From Sphingobium sp. HWE2-09 (GTDB taxonomy: Bacteria > Pseudomonadota > Alphaproteobacteria > Sphingomonadales > Sphingomonadaceae), in NCBI RefSeq assembly GCF_035989265.1, contig NZ_JAYKZX010000003.1, positions 62,001 through 126,000 of the forward strand: a DNA stretch of 64,000 nt, in the 5' to 3' direction. Below the pieces are notes generated by a model that did not search any database, was not told the DNA's origin, and worked only from the letters and a program-made list of their open reading frames with translations. Position numbers and translations under genes: made by a program. This document shows, one piece after another, positions 16,480 through 25,704 of this stretch. Within the stretch, counting starts at the first letter, position 1. Each line of letters begins with the position of its first letter.

Positions 16480-17736
16480 TCAGGCGCGGGGCAGGGCGTT
16501 GAGCAGGCGATCGACATCCGTCCTGTCGTTGAAAATGGACGGCGAAATGCGGACATGATGGTTGTGGAGCGATATCCGCACCTGCGCCTTTGCCAGCGGA
16601 TCGGTCAGCCGTTTTCGCGCGTCCGGCAGTAGCGCGGTCAGCAACGGCGTCGTCGTGCCCGCCGGGGTGATAATGCTATACCCCTTAGCGGTCAGGCCGT
16701 CGCGCAGCGGGCCGATCAGGCTTTGCGCGTGCGCCTGGATCGCAGGCACGCCCAGCGTAGCGATATGGTTCAGGCCATGATCGATCGCCGCGACCACCGC
16801 CTGCGCATAGGTGCCGGTGCCGAAATGGCCAAGCGCGCCGGGCCGGACAAAATAGCTGGTGGGCGCATTACCGGGCGGGTCCATCGGATAGACATGGGTT
16901 TCCGGCGGCGATAGGCTGATGCCGGGCGGCGCGCCGGGGGCCGCAAAGCCATAATAGCCGAAATCGGCGCGCGGCAGTGCATCCAGCACGCCGCGCCGGG
17001 CATAGAGAAAGCCCAACCCAAAATCGCCCATCAGCCATTTATAGGTGGCGCAGGCGGCGAAATCGACGCCGCTGCCGTGCAAATCGACCGGGATGGCGCC
17101 CGCCGCATGGATGATATCGGCATAGACCAGCGCACCTACACGATGAGCAATGGCGCACACCGCCTTCAGGTCATGCTGGAAACCATTATAGGTGGACACG
17201 AGCGAGAGGCTGACCAGCCTCGTGCCGGGCGTGATCGCCTTCGCCATGTCGCCCATGTCGATCCGGCCGTCGCGCGCCTGGACCCAGGCGATATCGACGC
17301 CCTGCTTGGCGAGTTCCTGATACATGGGGAAACCGGCGTAGAAATGCAGCGTGTCGGTGACGATGCGCCCTTTGCCATGGGGAAAGCCCAGCGCGCGCAG
17401 CACGGCCTGTTCGCCCATGGTGGTGGACTGAACCCATGTCACTTCGTCGGGATCGGCATTCACCAGCCGGGCGAATGTGGCGAGAGTGGCGGCGCGGTCC
17501 ACGGGCTTGCGTGCTACGGCTGCGGGATCGAGCGTCCGGGCGGCGACATAGGCATCCATCGCGGCGCGCGCGCCCAGGCTGATCGGATGGGTGGAGGCGT
17601 TGTCGAGATAGGCGATCGGTGTCGCTGCAAAACTGGCTTTGTCCGGCAGGCTGGGCGGGGCGGCTGCCCGTGCGGCTTGCGCGGCGATCGGCATGGCAAG
17701 GGCGGCGCCCAGTGCGTCACGGCGCGTAAGGGTCAT
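16480..17736 (-). CDS. Tat-exported class V PLP-dependent enzyme (PvdN/isopenicillin N epimerase type)
   Basis: A 418-residue fold-type I PLP enzyme. The Schiff-base lysine is Lys233 in CATYKWLMGDFG; the pyridine-binding Asp207 and His210 lie in VYADIIHAAG. The N-terminus MTLTRRDALGAALAMPIAAQAARA is a twin-arginine signal, consistent with export of the folded holoenzyme. PvdN of Pseudomonas, a Tat-exported periplasmic class V enzyme in pyoverdine maturation, is the closest functional precedent I know. It lies between a TonB receptor and an exported RidA on one strand. The substrate is unknown. Confidence 0.9.
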   Translation of the reverse strand: MTLTRRDALGAALAMPIAAQAARAAAPPSLPDKASFAATPIAYLDNASTHPISLGARAAMDAYVAARTLDPAAVARKPVDRAATLATFARLVNADPDEVTWVQSTTMGEQAVLRALGFPHGKGRIVTDTLHFYAGFPMYQELAKQGVDIAWVQARDGRIDMGDMAKAITPGTRLVSLSLVSTYNGFQHDLKAVCAIAHRVGALVYADIIHAAGAIPVDLHGSGVDFAACATYKWLMGDFGLGFLYARRGVLDALPRADFGYYGFAAPGAPPGISLSPPETHVYPMDPPGNAPTSYFVRPGALGHFGTGTYAQAVVAAIDHGLNHIATLGVPAIQAHAQSLIGPLRDGLTAKGYSIITPAGTTTPLLTALLPDARKRLTDPLAKAQVRISLHNHHVRISPSIFNDRTDVDRLLNALPRA

Positions 17737-17770
17737 GGCGATCCTGCTTTCATGCGCCTGCTCCCAAAGC

Positions 17771-17800
17771 GAAAAGGGCTGGTCCTTGTCGGACCGGCCC
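17771..17800 (-). terminator. Rho-independent terminator after the TonB receptor gene
   Basis: A 10-bp stem (17776-17785 with 17791-17800, one G-U pair) with a 5-nt loop, followed on the minus strand by TTTTC. It lies 15 bp past the TonB receptor stop and 35 bp before the PLP enzyme start. It would reduce but need not abolish readthrough into the PLP-RidA pair. Confidence 0.72.
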
Positions 17801-17815
17801 CCATCGTGACGTGGT

Positions 17816-20455
17816 TTAGAATTTGAAGTCGATACGGGCGTAATAATAGCCGCCCGACGTGCTGTAGGCGCTGTGGCCGTAGGAGGCGCTGTAGGAACCG
17901 GAGCCGTTTTGATAAGGCGACACGCCCGCTGCGACTGCCACATCTTCCAGCAGCTTTGGAATTTCGGGCTTCTTGTTGAACAGATTGTTCGCCCCCAGCG
18001 AGAAGGTGACATTGTCGGTGAAATCGTAATTCACTTCAAGATCGGTAATCGCGGCTGCCTTCGCCACGCCGTTGAAATAAAGCTGGTTAGAGCCGCCCGC
18101 GCCATCGGCGATAAGGAAGCCACCACTGGGAAGTCCGCCACTGGCCGTTCGTGCGTTGAAGGCGGGACGAACCAGCACGCTGGTCTTGCCATAGAAGGTT
18201 TCGCGCAGGTTGAGGCCGAAGCGACCGCTCTTGAACAGGGCGTTGGCGACGATCTTATAATCCGGATTGGCGCGCTCGATATTGCTTTCCGACGCCGCGT
18301 TGAAGATCGGATAGCCCAGCTTGTTGTTGGTGATCTTCGTCTTGTTGTAATTGGCGGTCAGCGACAGGTTGAGCGAACCGAAGTCCAGCGCGACCGGATA
18401 GCTGGCCGAGAAGTCGATGCCCCAGGTGCGGGTGTCGATACCATTGGTGAAGCTCTGCACGCCGATCGTGCCGTTGGTGAACAGCGCGCTGTCGAGTACG
18501 ATGCCCGCGGCGTTCAAGGCACCAAGAATTTCAGCGCCACCAGCCTGCACCACGCCATTGAGGACGGCGTTGCGTGCGGCGGTGCCGGTGATGCGGTCCT
18601 TGATCTTGATCAGATAGCCATCGACCGTGATCGCCAGCTTGGGCACTGGACGAACGACGAAACCGGCCGAGAAATTCTTCGACTTTTCAGGCTTGAGCGA
18701 ATCGAAGCCCAGCAGCGCGGCGGCAGGCGATCCGGCGGGCAACTGTGCGACGGCGCTGGTCGGGCCGACGTTGATGGTCGAATATTTCTGTTCCTGCAGC
18801 GTCGGCGCGCGGAAGCCGGTGCTGGCCGTGCCGCGAATGGCAAAGGCGTCGGAGAAGTCGTAGCGGGTCGTGATCTTGCCGATCAGCGTGTCGCCGAAAT
18901 CGGTATAATCTTCGTAGCGACCCGCAAGGTCCACGCTCCAGCCATCGACCGGCTTGGCGATCAGGTTGATATAGCCCGCCTTGGAACTGCGCTGGAATTC
19001 GCCGGCGTCGCTCGCTTTGTAGCCGGGGAAGGATTGGACGCCGGTCTTGTAGGTCGAGATGGAATCACCGGCGATGATCTCATACTCATCCTTGCGATAT
19101 TCGCCGCCGAAGGCCAGCGTGATCGGCGTGGCCCATCCGGCGTCGAATTCCTTGCGAATGTCGGTGGTCAGCGTCGTCTGAGCGAGTTTGAAGCCGCCGT
19201 CATATGCGCTGTCCGGCGAGTTGGCCGTGCCGATGCCGCGTATGGCCGCCGCAGAGCTTTCTCGCCAGATTTCACGATGCGCCGATGCTTCGGTCCAGAT
19301 GTCGTCCTTCTGCGACCCATAGGTGCCGCTGACGTCATAGTTCCAGCCGCCGCCAAATTCACCCCTGGCGCCGATCGTGAAGCTATATTCATTTTCGATC
19401 ACATGCTGGAGCGGGACCATGCCGACGACCCCGGTGTTGCCGTAGCAGACATTGGGATTATACGCCGTATTGGTGACGTTGCCGCCGTCGTTGATGACGG
19501 CGCCAGCGGCGTTGGTTTCGTAGCAGATACGCTTGGGATGACGGTAGCCCTGCTTGGCCCAGCCTTCGCGGCGGCTATAGTCGCCGAAGCTGTAGAGTTC
19601 GACGCCGCCGAAATCATAGCCGAAATTATAGAAAGCGACGTTGAGGTTCGTCTTGGGCTGACCGCCGTTGATACCAGCCAGCGTGTCGCCCGCCAGGTTC
19701 GACCATTGGGCCGGGGCATTGGATTGCAGCGCACCATTTTGCTGGGTGACGAGCACCTGCCCCTGACCGACGGTGGTATAATCCTGACGGCGGTGGAACA
19801 GCGTCAGGTTGAAGAAGCCGTCCTCGCCCAGTTTGAAGCCGACATTGCCCGAGGCGGAGAAAAGCTCGCCTTCGCTGTCATAATATTGGCCGCCGGTAAC
19901 CTTGAACGTGCCGCCTTCGTCATTGTCCTTGAGGATGAAGTTGAGCACGCCCGCAATCGCGTCGGTGCCGTACACCGCTGCTGCGCCTTCCTGCAGCACT
20001 TCCACGCGGGAAATGGCATCGGGCGGGATGACGTCGATGCTGGGGGCGGCCGACCCCTGGAACGCACCGGAGATCACCTGCAGAATGGCGTTACCGTGGC
20101 GGCGCTTGCCGTTGACCAGGATCAGCGTGTGGTTGGGGCTAAGGCCGCGCAGGCGCGCCGACAGCGAGAAGCTGGACAAGTCCGTGCCCTGCGTCTGCGC
20201 GGTGAAGCCCGGCACCATTTGGGTGAGAACCTGGTTGAGGTTCGGCTGACCGACATGGCTGATCGCTTCTTCGTTCAGCACCTGCACCGGCGCGGCGGAC
20301 TCGGCAGCGGAAATGCCGACGGCGCGCGTGCCGGTGACGATGATGTCGCCACCCTGATCGGCCTGCGGCTCCTGTGGCGCTTCCTGCGCCATTGCGCAGG
20401 CGGACCAGGACGAAGCCAGAATAAGTGAAAGTTTAAGCGCGGACAGTCGCGTCAT
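17816..20455 (-). CDS. TonB-dependent outer-membrane receptor
   Basis: An 879-residue receptor for active uptake of large ligands across the outer membrane. It has a signal peptide ending AMAQ, a TonB-box-like DIIVTGTRA (about 36-44), and a plug domain (about 50-175: LILVNGKRRHG, IPPDAISRVEVLQEGAAAVYGTDAIAGVLNFIL). A 22-strand barrel ends in the aromatic YYARIDFKF. The substrate class is not evident; the linked exported PLP enzyme and RidA hint at an amino-containing compound or siderophore. No riboswitch was recognised upstream. Confidence 0.94.
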   Translation of the reverse strand: MTRLSALKLSLILASSWSACAMAQEAPQEPQADQGGDIIVTGTRAVGISAAESAAPVQVLNEEAISHVGQPNLNQVLTQMVPGFTAQTQGTDLSSFSLSARLRGLSPNHTLILVNGKRRHGNAILQVISGAFQGSAAPSIDVIPPDAISRVEVLQEGAAAVYGTDAIAGVLNFILKDNDEGGTFKVTGGQYYDSEGELFSASGNVGFKLGEDGFFNLTLFHRRQDYTTVGQGQVLVTQQNGALQSNAPAQWSNLAGDTLAGINGGQPKTNLNVAFYNFGYDFGGVELYSFGDYSRREGWAKQGYRHPKRICYETNAAGAVINDGGNVTNTAYNPNVCYGNTGVVGMVPLQHVIENEYSFTIGARGEFGGGWNYDVSGTYGSQKDDIWTEASAHREIWRESSAAAIRGIGTANSPDSAYDGGFKLAQTTLTTDIRKEFDAGWATPITLAFGGEYRKDEYEIIAGDSISTYKTGVQSFPGYKASDAGEFQRSSKAGYINLIAKPVDGWSVDLAGRYEDYTDFGDTLIGKITTRYDFSDAFAIRGTASTGFRAPTLQEQKYSTINVGPTSAVAQLPAGSPAAALLGFDSLKPEKSKNFSAGFVVRPVPKLAITVDGYLIKIKDRITGTAARNAVLNGVVQAGGAEILGALNAAGIVLDSALFTNGTIGVQSFTNGIDTRTWGIDFSASYPVALDFGSLNLSLTANYNKTKITNNKLGYPIFNAASESNIERANPDYKIVANALFKSGRFGLNLRETFYGKTSVLVRPAFNARTASGGLPSGGFLIADGAGGSNQLYFNGVAKAAAITDLEVNYDFTDNVTFSLGANNLFNKKPEIPKLLEDVAVAAGVSPYQNGSGSYSASYGHSAYSTSGGYYYARIDFKF

Positions 20456-20635
20456 TCATGCCCCCTGTTTTGCATTATGATGACTAAGGGGGATGACGGA
20501 CGGCTTGTCGAAAACCTCTACTGCACTGCAAAAAAATGTAGTGAATGTGCAATATTTCTCAATTGTTTCCGGGTTTCGGGTTGGTCAGGGCACCTTCATT
20601 AGGATGGGTTCTTGGTGCGGTGACTGTGCATCGAC

Positions 20636-20666
20636 GCCATGCCACTATAAACTATAGTGGCATGGC
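20636..20666. repeat. Perfect 14-bp inverted repeat
   Basis: Arms 20636-20649 and 20653-20666 are perfectly complementary around a 3-nt loop. It lies in the 252-bp region between the TonB receptor start and the TlpA-like stop. It is AT-containing (core CACTATA), unlike the GC-rich REP-like repeats. It may be a terminator-type hairpin for the TlpA-like gene (no T-run is visible) or a regulator site. The rest of this gap shows no gene. Confidence 0.75.
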
Positions 20667-20707
20667 GGATTTTGGTGGCTCGTTCGTCTTTGCAGCGTTC
20701 GATCCGG

Positions 20708-21325
20708 TCAGGATGCCAGCGCGGCGTCGATCAAGGCCTTTGCGTCCGGCCCTTCCCAATCCATCGCGCCGATCACCCGCACCATTTCCTTGCCCTGCCG
20801 GTCGTAGATGATCGTCGTGGGCAACAGGCCGGTGGCATAGTGGAAGCCCAGCTGGTTTTCCGGGTCGGCCCAGCCCTTCAAATGGGGCAGGGGATGCTTG
20901 TCGAAAAAGGGCTTGGCCGCTTTCAGCCCCTGATTATCCTGCGAAATGGTAAGGACGGCCAGACCCTTGGGTCCATAGCTGGCGGCCACCCGGTCGAGCG
21001 TGGGCATTTCCGCGATACAGGGCGCACACCAGGTCGCCCACAGATTGACGAGCATCGGCTTGCCCGCAAAATCCTTGAGCGTCTTCGTCCCGCCATCGGG
21101 ATTCTGGAAGGCGAAGTCGGGGGCCGGGGCGCCCGCCTTGCTGCGATCGAGTCGATAGTCGAAGCCGTCCGCCTTCTTGGGCGTATCTTTCGAGGCCGAC
21201 ACTTCGCCGCTCATGGCGGTATCGGCTTGCGCATTGGCTTGCTCAGGGGGCGGCGATTGCCTATCGCAGGCCGCCAGAGCGACAGGCAGGAGCAGTATCA
21301 TTAGCGCGCGGAATGACGATATCAC
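20708..21325 (-). CDS. TlpA-like thiol-disulfide lipoprotein
   Basis: A 205-residue thioredoxin-fold protein with a lipoprotein signal (VALAAC) and active site WCAPC within [23 protein letters not shown]. The family reduces periplasmic disulfides, for example in cytochrome c maturation. The GTG at 21325 is chosen because it adds a positively charged signal n-region (MISSFRALM) and has GGAG upstream on the minus strand. The ATG at 21301 would leave a signal without charge. Its start is only 19 bp from the divergent argH start. Confidence 0.9.
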   Translation of the reverse strand: MISSFRALMILLLPVALAACDRQSPPPEQANAQADTAMSGEVSASKDTPKKADGFDYRLDRSKAGAPAPDFAFQNPDGGTKTLKDFAGKPMLVNLWATWCAPCIAEMPTLDRVAASYGPKGLAVLTISQDNQGLKAAKPFFDKHPLPHLKGWADPENQLGFHYATGLLPTTIIYDRQGKEMVRVIGAMDWEGPDAKALIDAALAS

Positions 21326-21344
21326 GGAAGCAGGCTCCAACAGC

Positions 21345-22715
21345 ATGTGGGGCGGCCGGTTCGCCGCCGGCCCGGCATCGATCATGCGTGAGATAAATGC
21401 CTCCATCCCCTTCGACAAGCGATTGTGGAAACAGGATATCGCCGGATCGAAGGCGCATGTCGCGATGCTGGCGAAACAGGGCATTGTCGAGGGTGAGGAT
21501 GCGCAGGCGATCACCGAGGGTCTGAACCGGATCGCCGCCGAATATGAAGCGAACGGCGTGCCGGTGAACCTGGACCTGGAAGATATCCATATGGTCACCG
21601 AATCGCGGCTGGCCGAACTGATCGGCCCGGTCGCCGGGCGGCTGCATACCGCGCGCAGCCGCAACGATCAGGTCGCGACCGATTTCCGCCTGTGGGTGCG
21701 CGATGCGATCGACGAGGTCGAAGCGGGCCTGCTCGGCCTCCAGCGCGCGCTGGTGGCGCGGGCGGACGAGCATGCCGATGCGGTGATGCCCGGCTTCACC
21801 CATCTCCAGTCCGCGCAGCCGGTGACGCTGGGCCATCATCTGATGGCCTATTATGAGATGGTGCGGCGCGACCGCAGCCGTTTTGCCGATGCGCGCGCGC
21901 GGCTGAACGAATGTCCGCTGGGCGCCGCCGCGCTGGCGGGCACCGGTTTCCCGACCGATCGCCATGCGACGGCCGCGGCTTTGGGTTTCGCCAAGCCGAC
22001 CGACAACAGCCTGGACAGCGTATCGGATCGCGACTTCGCGCTCGACTATCTGATGGCGGCGACCCAGGCGTCGCTGCACCTGTCGCGACTGGCCGAAGAG
22101 TTCATCATCTGGGCGAGCCAGCCCTTCGGTTTCGTCAAACTGCCCGACGCCTATTCGACCGGCAGTTCGATCATGCCGCAAAAGCGCAATCCCGACGCCG
22201 CCGAACTGGTGCGCGGCCATGCCGGGCGCATCATGGGCTGCATGACTGCGCTGTGCGTCACGATGAAGGGGCTGCCGCTCGCTTATTCCAAGGACATGCA
22301 GGACGACAAGCCACCGGTGTTCGAGGCGCACGACCTGCTGGGCCTGTCGATCGCGGCGATGACCGGCATGATCGAAACGGTGACGTTCCGCACCGACCGG
22401 ATGCGCGGGCTGGCCGAAAGCGGTTTTGCGACCGCCACGGACCTGGCCGACTGGCTGGTGCGCGAAGGGGGCATTCCGTTCCGCGAAGCGCATCACATCA
22501 CTGGGCGCGCGGTGGCGGCGGCCGAAGCAGCGGGCACCCCGCTGGACCAGTTGCCGATCGCGACGCTCCAGGATATCGACGCGCGGATCGATGAGCGTAT
22601 CTATGCGGTGTTGACGGTGGACGCATCGGTCGCGAGCCGCCAGAGCCATGGCGGCACCGCGCCGTCCCAGGTGCGGGCGCGGATCGCGCAGGCGAAAGAG
22701 GAAATCGGGTCATGA
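21345..22715 (+). CDS. argH: Argininosuccinate lyase
   Basis: ArgH splits argininosuccinate into arginine and fumarate, the last arginine-synthesis step. The 456-residue protein starts [21 protein letters not shown]. It shows the fumarase/lyase superfamily signature [19 protein letters not shown] and the substrate-binding [18 protein letters not shown] block. It heads an operon with the small lipoprotein (ATGA overlap), lysA and the CysG-like gene. Because the divergent TlpA-like start is so close, its promoter must lie within that gene. Confidence 0.97.
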   Translation: MWGGRFAAGPASIMREINASIPFDKRLWKQDIAGSKAHVAMLAKQGIVEGEDAQAITEGLNRIAAEYEANGVPVNLDLEDIHMVTESRLAELIGPVAGRLHTARSRNDQVATDFRLWVRDAIDEVEAGLLGLQRALVARADEHADAVMPGFTHLQSAQPVTLGHHLMAYYEMVRRDRSRFADARARLNECPLGAAALAGTGFPTDRHATAAALGFAKPTDNSLDSVSDRDFALDYLMAATQASLHLSRLAEEFIIWASQPFGFVKLPDAYSTGSSIMPQKRNPDAAELVRGHAGRIMGCMTALCVTMKGLPLAYSKDMQDDKPPVFEAHDLLGLSIAAMTGMIETVTFRTDRMRGLAESGFATATDLADWLVREGGIPFREAHHITGRAVAAAEAAGTPLDQLPIATLQDIDARIDERIYAVLTVDASVASRQSHGGTAPSQVRARIAQAKEEIGS

Positions 22716-22969
22716 AGAAGCGCACGCTTGGCGGATTGGCGATGGTGGCGGTGATGCTGGCGGCCTGCGGCGGCAAGCAACCGCTCAAACCGGTCGCGGG
22801 GCAGAGTGGCGCGGCCGTGCCGGTGGGCGCTGCGACCGCGCAGACCGCGACCCAGCTCATGACCCCGTCGATCCAGGCGCGACCGCAACGCAATGTCGAA
22901 TTGCTGACCCAGTCGCGCCAGCGTGGCGACGACCCTTTCGACCTGCCGCCCGAAAAGCAGCCGCAATAA
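22712..22969 (+). CDS. Small LptM-like lipoprotein
   Basis: An 85-residue protein with a lipoprotein signal ([27 protein letters not shown], lipobox LAAC) and a short polar tail ending [13 protein letters not shown]. This is the argH-lysA intergenic lipoprotein of alphaproteobacteria. The GGKxPLxxP segment just after the lipidated Cys resembles LptM/YifL, which assists LptD maturation in E. coli. That role is inferred from the N-terminal pattern only. It overlaps argH by 4 bp. Confidence 0.8.
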   Translation: MKKRTLGGLAMVAVMLAACGGKQPLKPVAGQSGAAVPVGAATAQTATQLMTPSIQARPQRNVELLTQSRQRGDDPFDLPPEKQPQ

Positions 22970-22985
22970 GCCAGGAATCCCGACT

Positions 22986-24251
22986 TTGGACCATTTTGAT
23001 TATGTGAACGGCGCCATGCAGGTGGAGCAGGTGCCGCTGGATGCGATCGCCGACGCGGTCGGCACGCCCGTCTATGTCTATTCCACCGCCACGCTGGCGC
23101 GCCATGTCGGCGTGTTCCGCGACGGGCTGCGCGCGCTCGACAATCCGCTGATCGCCTTTGCGGTCAAGGCCAATCCCAATGCCGCCGTGCTGGCGACGCT
23201 GGCGAAACTGGGGCTGGGCGCGGACGTGGTGTCGGGCGGCGAACTGCTGCGCGCGATCGCGGCGGGCATCCCGGCGGACCGCATCGTCTTCTCAGGTGTC
23301 GGCAAGACGGCGGACGAGATGCGGCTGGCGCTGGACAAGGGCATCTACCAGTTCAATCTGGAGAGCGAGCCGGAAGCCGAAATGCTGTCCGACGTCGCAC
23401 TGTCGATGGGCAAGCGCGCGCCGGTCGCCTATCGCATCAACCCGGATGTCGATGCAGGCACCCATGCCAAGATTTCGACCGGCAAGTCGGAGAATAAGTT
23501 CGGCATTCCCTATGACCGGGCGATGGACAGCTATGCCGCCGCGCGCGATCTGCCCGGCCTGGATGTACAGGGCGTCGCCGTGCATATCGGCAGCCAGCTG
23601 ACCGACCTCGCCCCGCTGGAGGCCGCCTTCACCAAAGTGGGTGCGTTGATAGAGCAGTTGCGCGCGGCAGGGCATGACATCCGCACCGCCGATCTGGGTG
23701 GTGGTCTGGGCGTGCCCTATGATCCGTCCCAGCCTCTGCCGCCCAGCCCCGCCGACTATGGCGCGATGGTGACGCGGGTGACGCAGGGCTGGCCGGTGCG
23801 GCTGATGTTCGAACCGGGCCGGGTGATCGTGGGCAATGCCGGTGCGCTGCTGTCGCGCGTGGTGCGGGTGAAGCAGGGCGCGCAATCGCCCTTCATCATC
23901 GTGGACGCCGCGATGAACGACCTGATGCGCCCCAGCCTCTATGATGCCTGGCATGATATTCGCGCAGTCAAGCCGGCGGGCGCGCGCGCCATCGCCAATG
24001 TGGTGGGACCGGTGTGCGAAACCGGCGACACCTTCGCCATGCATCGCGACATGGATGTGGTGCAGGCGGGCGACCTGGTCGCCTTCATGACCGCGGGCGC
24101 CTATGGCGCGACGATGGCGGGCACCTATAACAGCCGCCCGCTCATCCCCGAAGTGCTGGTGTCGGGCGACAAATGGGCGGTGGTGCGCGAACGGCCGCCG
24201 ATCGAGGCGCTGATCGAGGGCGATATCATTCCCGACTGGGTCGGCCGCTGA
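22986..24251 (+). CDS. lysA: Diaminopimelate decarboxylase
   Basis: LysA decarboxylates meso-diaminopimelate to lysine. The 421-residue fold-type III PLP enzyme has the cofactor lysine in FAVKANPN, the HIGSQ motif (VAVHIGSQLTD), the glycine-rich phosphate loop DLGGGLGVPY and the catalytic Cys region VVGPVCETGDTF. The TTG start at 22986 gives MDHFDYVNGAMQ, with CAGGAA 8 nt upstream; an ATG further in would remove N-terminal family sequence. It follows the argH-lipoprotein pair and overlaps the next gene (TGATG). Confidence 0.95.
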   Translation: MDHFDYVNGAMQVEQVPLDAIADAVGTPVYVYSTATLARHVGVFRDGLRALDNPLIAFAVKANPNAAVLATLAKLGLGADVVSGGELLRAIAAGIPADRIVFSGVGKTADEMRLALDKGIYQFNLESEPEAEMLSDVALSMGKRAPVAYRINPDVDAGTHAKISTGKSENKFGIPYDRAMDSYAAARDLPGLDVQGVAVHIGSQLTDLAPLEAAFTKVGALIEQLRAAGHDIRTADLGGGLGVPYDPSQPLPPSPADYGAMVTRVTQGWPVRLMFEPGRVIVGNAGALLSRVVRVKQGAQSPFIIVDAAMNDLMRPSLYDAWHDIRAVKPAGARAIANVVGPVCETGDTFAMHRDMDVVQAGDLVAFMTAGAYGATMAGTYNSRPLIPEVLVSGDKWAVVRERPPIEALIEGDIIPDWVGR

Positions 24252-25009
24252 TGCAGAGCCTGCCCGTCTTTCTGCGACTGACGGGCAGGCGGGTGATCTT
24301 GACCGGGGAAGGCGAGGCGGCAGAAGCCAAGCGTCGCCTGCTGGAACGGGCGGGCGCGATCGTGGTGGGTGAGGCGGATGCCGACGCCCGGCTTGCGATC
24401 GTGGCGGATGGCGATGGCGCGACGGTAGCGCGGCTGAGGGCACGCGGCGTGCTGGTCAATGCCACCGACCAGCCCGACCTATGCGACTTCACCCTGCCCG
24501 CGATCGTGGACCGCGACCCGGTGCTGATCGCGATCGGCACCGGCGGGGCGTCGGCAGGATTGGCCAAGGCGCTGCGGCAACGGCTGGAGGTGATGCTGCC
24601 TGCGCGACTCGGCGCATTGGCGACGGCGCTGTTCACCGCGCGCGGCGCGATCTGGGCGCGCTGGCCGGACCCGGCGGCGCGGCGGCGGGCCATCGATGCC
24701 GGGTTGGCGTCGTGCGGGGCGATCGATCTTTTGCGGGATAGCGCGGTCGATGGCCTGCCGCATTGGCTGGCGGAGACGGGCGCGGCTGCGCCGTCCCGAC
24801 TGGAGGTTATCCGCCTGACGTCGGGCGATCCCGACGATCTCACCCTGCGCGCGGCGCGTCTGTTGGGGGAGGCGGACCGCGTCTATCATCAAAGCGCGGT
24901 GCCTGCGGTGATTTTGGACCGGGCGCGGGCCGATGCGGTGCGGATCGTTGCGGGCGACGCGCCCGATGCGCCCGGCGACGGCTTGTCGCTCTGGCTAAGC
25001 CTGGGCTGA
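24251..25009 (+). CDS. CysG-like siroheme synthase with truncated methyltransferase domain
   Basis: A 252-residue protein. Residues 1-110 resemble the NAD-dependent precorrin-2 dehydrogenase/ferrochelatase domain (SLPVFLRLTGRRVILTGEGEAAEAKRRLL, LVNATDQPDLCDFTLPAIVDRDPVLIAIGTGGASAGLAK). Residues 110-170 match the dimerisation region. The last 70 resemble only the N-terminus of the uroporphyrinogen methyltransferase domain (IRLTSGDPDDLTLRAARLLGEADRVYH), so SUMT activity is not expected. It starts inside the lysA stop. The 3' end overlaps the convergent receiver gene by 15 bp. Confidence 0.82.
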   Translation: MQSLPVFLRLTGRRVILTGEGEAAEAKRRLLERAGAIVVGEADADARLAIVADGDGATVARLRARGVLVNATDQPDLCDFTLPAIVDRDPVLIAIGTGGASAGLAKALRQRLEVMLPARLGALATALFTARGAIWARWPDPAARRRAIDAGLASCGAIDLLRDSAVDGLPHWLAETGAAAPSRLEVIRLTSGDPDDLTLRAARLLGEADRVYHQSAVPAVILDRARADAVRIVAGDAPDAPGDGLSLWLSLG

Positions 25010-25618
25010 CTGCAGCCGTTCAACCTCGTCATGCAGCGCCTGGATCGAGGAGACGAGCCGGGCGCGATCGATCTGCATTTCGCGCAGCGCTTCGCGGGTC
25101 TCGCCCAGTTCCACCGCGCGGCGGGCGATCCGGGCGTCCAGTTCGGCATTGTGGCGGGTGAGCGCCCCCACCTGTTCGGCGCGCTGGCACAAATGGCGCA
25201 GCCGCGCGTCGAGTATGTCGAAGTCGAAGGGTTTGACGACATGGTCGTCGGCCCCGGCGGCGAGCGCCTCCACCGTGGACTGGCTATCCAGCCGCCCGGC
25301 GATCATGACGAAACAGGCATTGCCCGCGAGGTTGGCGGCGCGGATCTTCTGCATCGTGGCGACCGCAGGCAGCATCGTCAGGCCCATGTCGATCAGGATG
25401 ATGTCGGCAGGCCGGGTCACCAGCAGATTCAGCGCGATATGGCCGTTTTCCGCCAGGATCACATCATAATTGAGGTGCGACAGGCGGCGCGCGATGACGG
25501 CGCGGGCGGTGGGATTTTCATCGACCAGCAGCAGGCGCACGCGGCGCTGCAGGCGCGGCGTGTCGGGTATATCCTCCGCATCGGCATGGCGAATGCGGTT
25601 GCGATTGAAGATCGGCAT
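24995..25618 (-). CDS. Stand-alone receiver protein with C-terminal coiled coil
   Basis: A 207-residue protein: a basic N-terminal stretch, a receiver domain (about 27-145) with acidic residues in LLLVDENPTARAVI, the phospho-acceptor Asp in IILIDMGL, and the conserved Lys in HVVKPFDFD. A helical, probably coiled-coil C-terminus follows (RHNAELDARIARRAVELGETREALREMQIDRARLVSSI). It has no DNA-binding or enzymatic output domain. The cognate kinase is not adjacent. Confidence 0.87.
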   Translation of the reverse strand: MPIFNRNRIRHADAEDIPDTPRLQRRVRLLLVDENPTARAVIARRLSHLNYDVILAENGHIALNLLVTRPADIILIDMGLTMLPAVATMQKIRAANLAGNACFVMIAGRLDSQSTVEALAAGADDHVVKPFDFDILDARLRHLCQRAEQVGALTRHNAELDARIARRAVELGETREALREMQIDRARLVSSIQALHDEVERLQSAQA

Positions 25619-25704
25619 GTCGTCCCACTTTCCCTAACCCGTCTTAACGATAGAAAGCGGGACCAAAGAAATGGTTAACAGGCGCGCTGGGGCATCGGTG
25701 CCGA

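Noticed and set aside
17873..20428. Plus-strand open frame of 851 codons opposite the TonB receptor
   Set aside because: It mirrors the high-GC receptor gene, has His/Arg/Asp-rich composition without any domain, and lacks a ribosome site. It is an antisense shadow.
20456..20635. Cobalamin riboswitch upstream of the TonB receptor
   Set aside because: No B12-box-like sequence was seen and the leader is short.
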